Origin: Eudorina sp. 2006-703-Eu-15
Lineage: Eukaryota; Chlorophyta; Chlorophyceae; Chlamydomonadales; Volvocaceae
Assembly: GCA_003117195.1 (NCBI GenBank)
Contig: BDSI01000177.1
Location: forward strand, 124,001 to 188,000
DNA: 64,000 nt
Reading direction: 5' to 3'
A program made the translations under genes and the position numbers. This document shows positions 60,441-64,000 of the stretch, piece after piece (position 1 is the first letter of the stretch; every line of letters starts with the position of its first letter). The notes beneath the pieces are model-generated. The model was not told the origin of the DNA, did not search any database, and saw only the letters and a program-made list of their open reading frames with translations.

Positions 60441-62614
60441 TGGCAGACTGGATCACCAAGCGCCGCATCGAAAGCAGCTGTCAACGACAAGCGTGGCGTA
60501 GCACTCCGTGCGCTGGGGATGACTTGATTGGCGATGATGGCCGCTTCTTTCCTATCGGCGCTTCATAGCTGACGTGGCTCTCTTCAGTGTTTTGCAACCC
60601 GAGGCTTCCTGGATAAGATCGGCCGCCTGCTGGTAATCAGGGAGTGCACCCCTGATTTCTTTTTGTGAAGCACCGCCCACGCCTTTGCATCACGTGCGCG
60701 TCCTCCCGGACGCCACGTGGACACGGCAGGGGCACACCCGACCAGGGAGAAGCTGCGGTTTTGTGGATGTTTACAGCCGCTACCCTACGCCCATAGGTTT
60801 TCCTGGGGTAATCCGGAACGGGAGGACTGTGAACAGGATGTCATGTTCGTTTTGAGCGAGCGAGCACGGAGCTTGCTGCACAGCAGGCGTTGCACGCAGG
60901 TTGGCCATGCGAGAAGGTTGGTTCCCCATGAGTGGTGATTGCTGAGTGTGGCTATAACGGCGCGCGACGCTTGAGAGTACCTCGAATCAGCCGCTGACAT
61001 GGTGAGCACATTTGGGTTCACACCGGAGCACGGGAACTTGGACTCGTGAACGTGTACTGCAGACTGGCATGGGTTCAGCCTATGGCATGGGTGTCTGACC
61101 GTGCTATGGCCCTTGCAGGTTGCCTTGGTTAGGTGGAACAGACACGCACGCACGTTGGTCTGACCAGTCCGTCCTTCGGCCGACCGCTGCTGGCTTGGAT
61201 TGTTATAAACAGCCTGCGCTGCAACCATCTGTCGACGTCTGGCCTTCACGTGTTTATGTAGTATAGCCATGCGTGACTGCAAACCCAGGTCGGCATGTTA
61301 CTGCTTCTGTGGTGACAGTACGAAGTCGTAATGTAGTCTTGCTTCGTGCATGTCGTGTGTTTGCTGCGCGCGTTGGTGCGTTCGCATCCGACTGCTAAGA
61401 GTGCAAGTAGTCACCTTTCCATGGCGTGGAGGCGGGTAGACTTCAGTAGCCGCGGGGCCGGCTGTATTCATTCGTGACGTGCCCTGGTTGCCACAGGTTG
61501 GTTCATAAGGCTGATCTGGTGCTGGCCGGCTGTCAGTGTCACGGGGGCTTGAAATCCTTTCTTTTCAGAGGATGTTCACGTGTGTTCCTACCGCTTAATA
61601 TCGAGCCGCTCTGTGCGATGTACCACGGTTGAGCTTACAAAACCATACGTCGCTTACAGAAAAACGGGATCCGATCGCTGTCCGCCGTGTCGTGTCGTGT
61701 CGGCGCACTTGAATCAAGGGGGTAGCGTGGCCTATGACATGGGCGGTCCTTGTCCGCTGGTGCCATGTGAAATGCCCGGTCTCAGGTCTAAACTCACTCA
61801 CTTAACCACTGCGTTAACGATAATCGAATAAACCGAAATATCGAGCACAATGCAAAGCGGATCCACGAGAGGCATGTTCGCTCCATTTCTCTCAGCCCAC
61901 CACTGGTTGGACGGTGTAAAGCGTGTGCATAGCCCCAGCCGGCCCTCTGTGGGTTCGTCAATAACTTGACCGCGCGCAAAAACTGCCTCAGTAACGAGGG
62001 GCCCCATGCACATCACCCACAACATGCTGACGCAAGTGGGACGGCACCACACCCATGGGCGGGGAGCTGCAGCGGTACGGGAGCTCATGCATGGTACGGG
62101 AGCTCATGCACGGGACAAGCGAGCACGGTCGGTGTGACAGCCGAACAGAACGGATGATACTAATGATACAGAAGGCCGTAAGCATGACAGCTATCGGGCA
62201 CAGCGTCAAGAACACGCCCAGCTTGCCCGTCACGCGTTGGTGGCATGGCGCACAAAGTGCTACGGGACAACATGCTGCCGACCGGTTCCACCGAGGTCCG
62301 CGCATCACGCATAGCGGACAAACCGATAACACCAGCCAATCTCGCGACGCCACTGAAACCCGCCATATGACTGCTGCTGGCATCACACGACATTCCTCCG
62401 CGCTGATTTGGGTGCATGATACCGCTCGTGTCACTGCGGCGACAAGACACCATGTCGCGTCGATTTGGCCTCTTGCGACGCCGCAAAAGCGGCACCTACG
62501 TAGGTGTCATGACGGAGACCGCCCTGCCAATGCCGCCCGGGCCACCGCCACCGCCAGTGACGTGCTAGTCAGCTAACGGGATAGTTTGTCCGCTACCTCA
62601 CGGCGTACCAGGCT
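60441..62614. other. Convergent 3' UTR region of NTR and the transporter gene
   Basis: No exon is supported. Two reverse-strand TGTAA signals at 61635-61639 and 61654-61658 could end the minus-strand transporter transcript, about 1 kb after its stop. A 20-bp duplication (GGTACGGGAGCTCATGCA) lies at 62074-62110. Open frames in the region show no domains. Confidence 0.5.
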
Positions 62615-64000
62615 CTACGCATTGGCTCCGCCGTCGCCCGCCAACAGCCGCCTGCTGTCGGGTTGCTCCGCTGCGCTGCTGGGCCGCAGCAGTGGTCGCC
62701 GCTCGGGGTCAGCCTCCGCCCCACCCCGGCAGCTCTCAGTGTAGCCGTTGCCGGGCATGCTCATTTCCACCATGCCGCAACCCCTGCCCGCCTCCACGTC
62801 TATTTGAACCCGTCCCCGACTGGGCAGCTGCTGGCCCAGTACGTCTAGGAGGGCACCCGGGTCACCCTTGCAGCCATCCAGCGGAACCGCAGCCGAACCG
62901 TCGCCCTTCTCGGTGGCAGCAGCTGCGGCAGGTGGTTTCGGAGCACTGGCCTTCAGGTTGACCAACACGGCCCCCGCTGCGATCAGCGCCGAGCCGCCCA
63001 CGCCGAACATGTTCAGCTTGTCGTGCAGGAACATGAGGCCCAGCAGGTAGGAGTAGACCACCTGGGGATGAGAGGGGAGCGGAGGGGAGGGGAGGTGCAC
63101 CGACGGTAGGCAGGGCGGCGTGCAGTTGCAGGAATGCGAATGCTACCGCGGGTTACGGCTGCGGGAACTCCCAAAAGGGAATTCAAATGCCGTGACCACG
63201 GGGTGTGTTACTCGGTACGGTACATCGGTATACAGTCGCAGGGTTTGCGGGATATAGATTTGTGGTGTTACCGCACCGCCCCACACGCAGAGAAGGTCGG
63301 CTGGTAAACGGGAACCAGCCCCCGACCGAAAGCCGGACAGAGCCCGTCACTCGGCCAGAAGATCACACTTGCGTGCACTGGCACACCCGTACTGCTGCCA
63401 TTCTCCCGGAATGCGAACCAAGTACCGGCCCGGCTGTTCGCGCTCACCTGCGTCAGGTTTATGGCTGATGCCCTGGCCGCGTGCAGCAGCTGGAAGCCCC
63501 GGCCGATCAAGATCTGGCCCCAGAACGAGCAGGTCGCCACCCCGAGCAGCAGCGCCCACTCGGACCCGGTCGGCCACACCGCCGGCGCGGGGAAGCCCAC
63601 CGCTAGCGGCACGATTGACGTCAACGCGGCGCACATGTGGAAGTACACCGACACCACCAGCGACGGCTCCCTCTTCCCCAACAGCCGGATGGAGAGGAAC
63701 GCGGCCGCCGCCAGCACCGCCGCCAGCAGCGCCAGTGCCGTACCCAGCACCTGCTGCTGGCTCCACGCCGGCACGACCGCGCCGCCGCTGGCCACCGCAT
63801 CTGCCGTACTGATGCTCAGGTCTCCGTCACCGTTCAGTCGGTCATCGTCCGCCTCCTCATCGTCGTCAATGAAGTCAAAGTCGAAGGACAGATGGTTAAA
63901 CAAGAAGGGCGGTCTCGTGAGGCACAGCAGGCCGCAGATGCACACCAGGACGCCCACCACGCCCCGGCCTCCCAACGGCTCCTTCAAGGCAGCCCATGCC
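62615..64000 (-). CDS. EamA/DMT-superfamily membrane transporter, SLC35G-like, 5' truncated by window
   Basis: DMT carriers have ten helices built from two EamA repeats and move metabolites or nucleotide sugars; the substrate cannot be told here. Two exons are visible: 64000 (open at the window edge) to 63448, and 63061-62615, joined in phase 0. The first starts in the last part of EamA repeat 1 (LKEPLGGRGVVGVLVCICGL). An acidic loop follows (FDFIDDDEEADDD), then helices of repeat 2: LGTALALLAAVLAAAAFLS, VVSVYFHMCAALTSIVPLAV and EWALLLGVATCSFWGQILIG. The second exon gives VVYSYLLGLMFLHDKLN and GGSALIAAGAVLVNL, then a hydrophilic tail of about 110 residues ending at TAG 62615-62617. The 5' end lies beyond 64000. 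Confidence 0.88.

Noticed and set aside
62055..62576. 173-codon forward open frame
   Set aside because: Composition is unlike the confirmed exons, no recognisable motif is present, and it lies in the presumed 3' region of two convergent genes.

Overview
The window is nuclear DNA from a green alga, almost certainly a volvocine chlorophyte (a relative of Chlamydomonas, Volvox or Gonium). Evidence: GC-rich exons with strong G/C third-position bias, many short GT-AG introns, Ala/Gly/Pro/Gln homopolymer tracts inside proteins, TG/AC simple repeats, and TGTAA polyadenylation signals downstream of stop codons. The genes also fit: plastid DXS, flagellar-type UNC119, an algal AMT and a plant-type thioredoxin reductase. 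Species cannot be named from the sequence alone. No rRNA, tRNA, CRISPR array or intact transposon was seen.

I reconstructed eleven protein genes exon by exon, using splice sites and reading-phase continuity. Left to right: the 3' half of DXS (+, 41-3077); UNC119 (+, 6390-7469); a 918-residue low-complexity protein (-, 9341-13996); a 934-residue low-complexity protein with repeated RRxS motifs (-, 17195-20122); a plastid-type membrane protein (-, 21607-24877), head-to-head with a small plastid-type protein (+, 25738-26692); an F-box/WD40 protein (-, 31847-36249); a Tudor/G-patch protein (-, 37626-43263); an AMT ammonium transporter (+, 47275-55168); an NADPH-thioredoxin reductase (+, 58147-60440); and a truncated EamA/DMT transporter (-, 62615 to beyond 64000).

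Genes are separated by stretches of 1-5 kb with lower GC and no convincing exons (3.1-6.4, 7.5-9.3, 14.0-17.2, 20.1-21.6, 26.7-31.8, 36.3-37.6, 43.3-47.3, 55.2-58.1 and 60.4-62.6 kb). These hold UTRs, promoters, simple repeats and some tandem duplications. Introns are rich in minisatellites; the largest is a 33-bp unit repeated about 15 times inside the AMT gene. A short dispersed element recurs in introns of DXS and AMT.

Functionally this is an ordinary eukaryotic gene neighbourhood, not an operon or defence island: isoprenoid precursor synthesis, ciliary lipid-protein trafficking, ammonium uptake, redox, ubiquitin targeting and RNA processing. The least explained items are the two plastid-type proteins sharing a promoter region, the two large low-complexity proteins, and a strong hairpin at 57330-57443.
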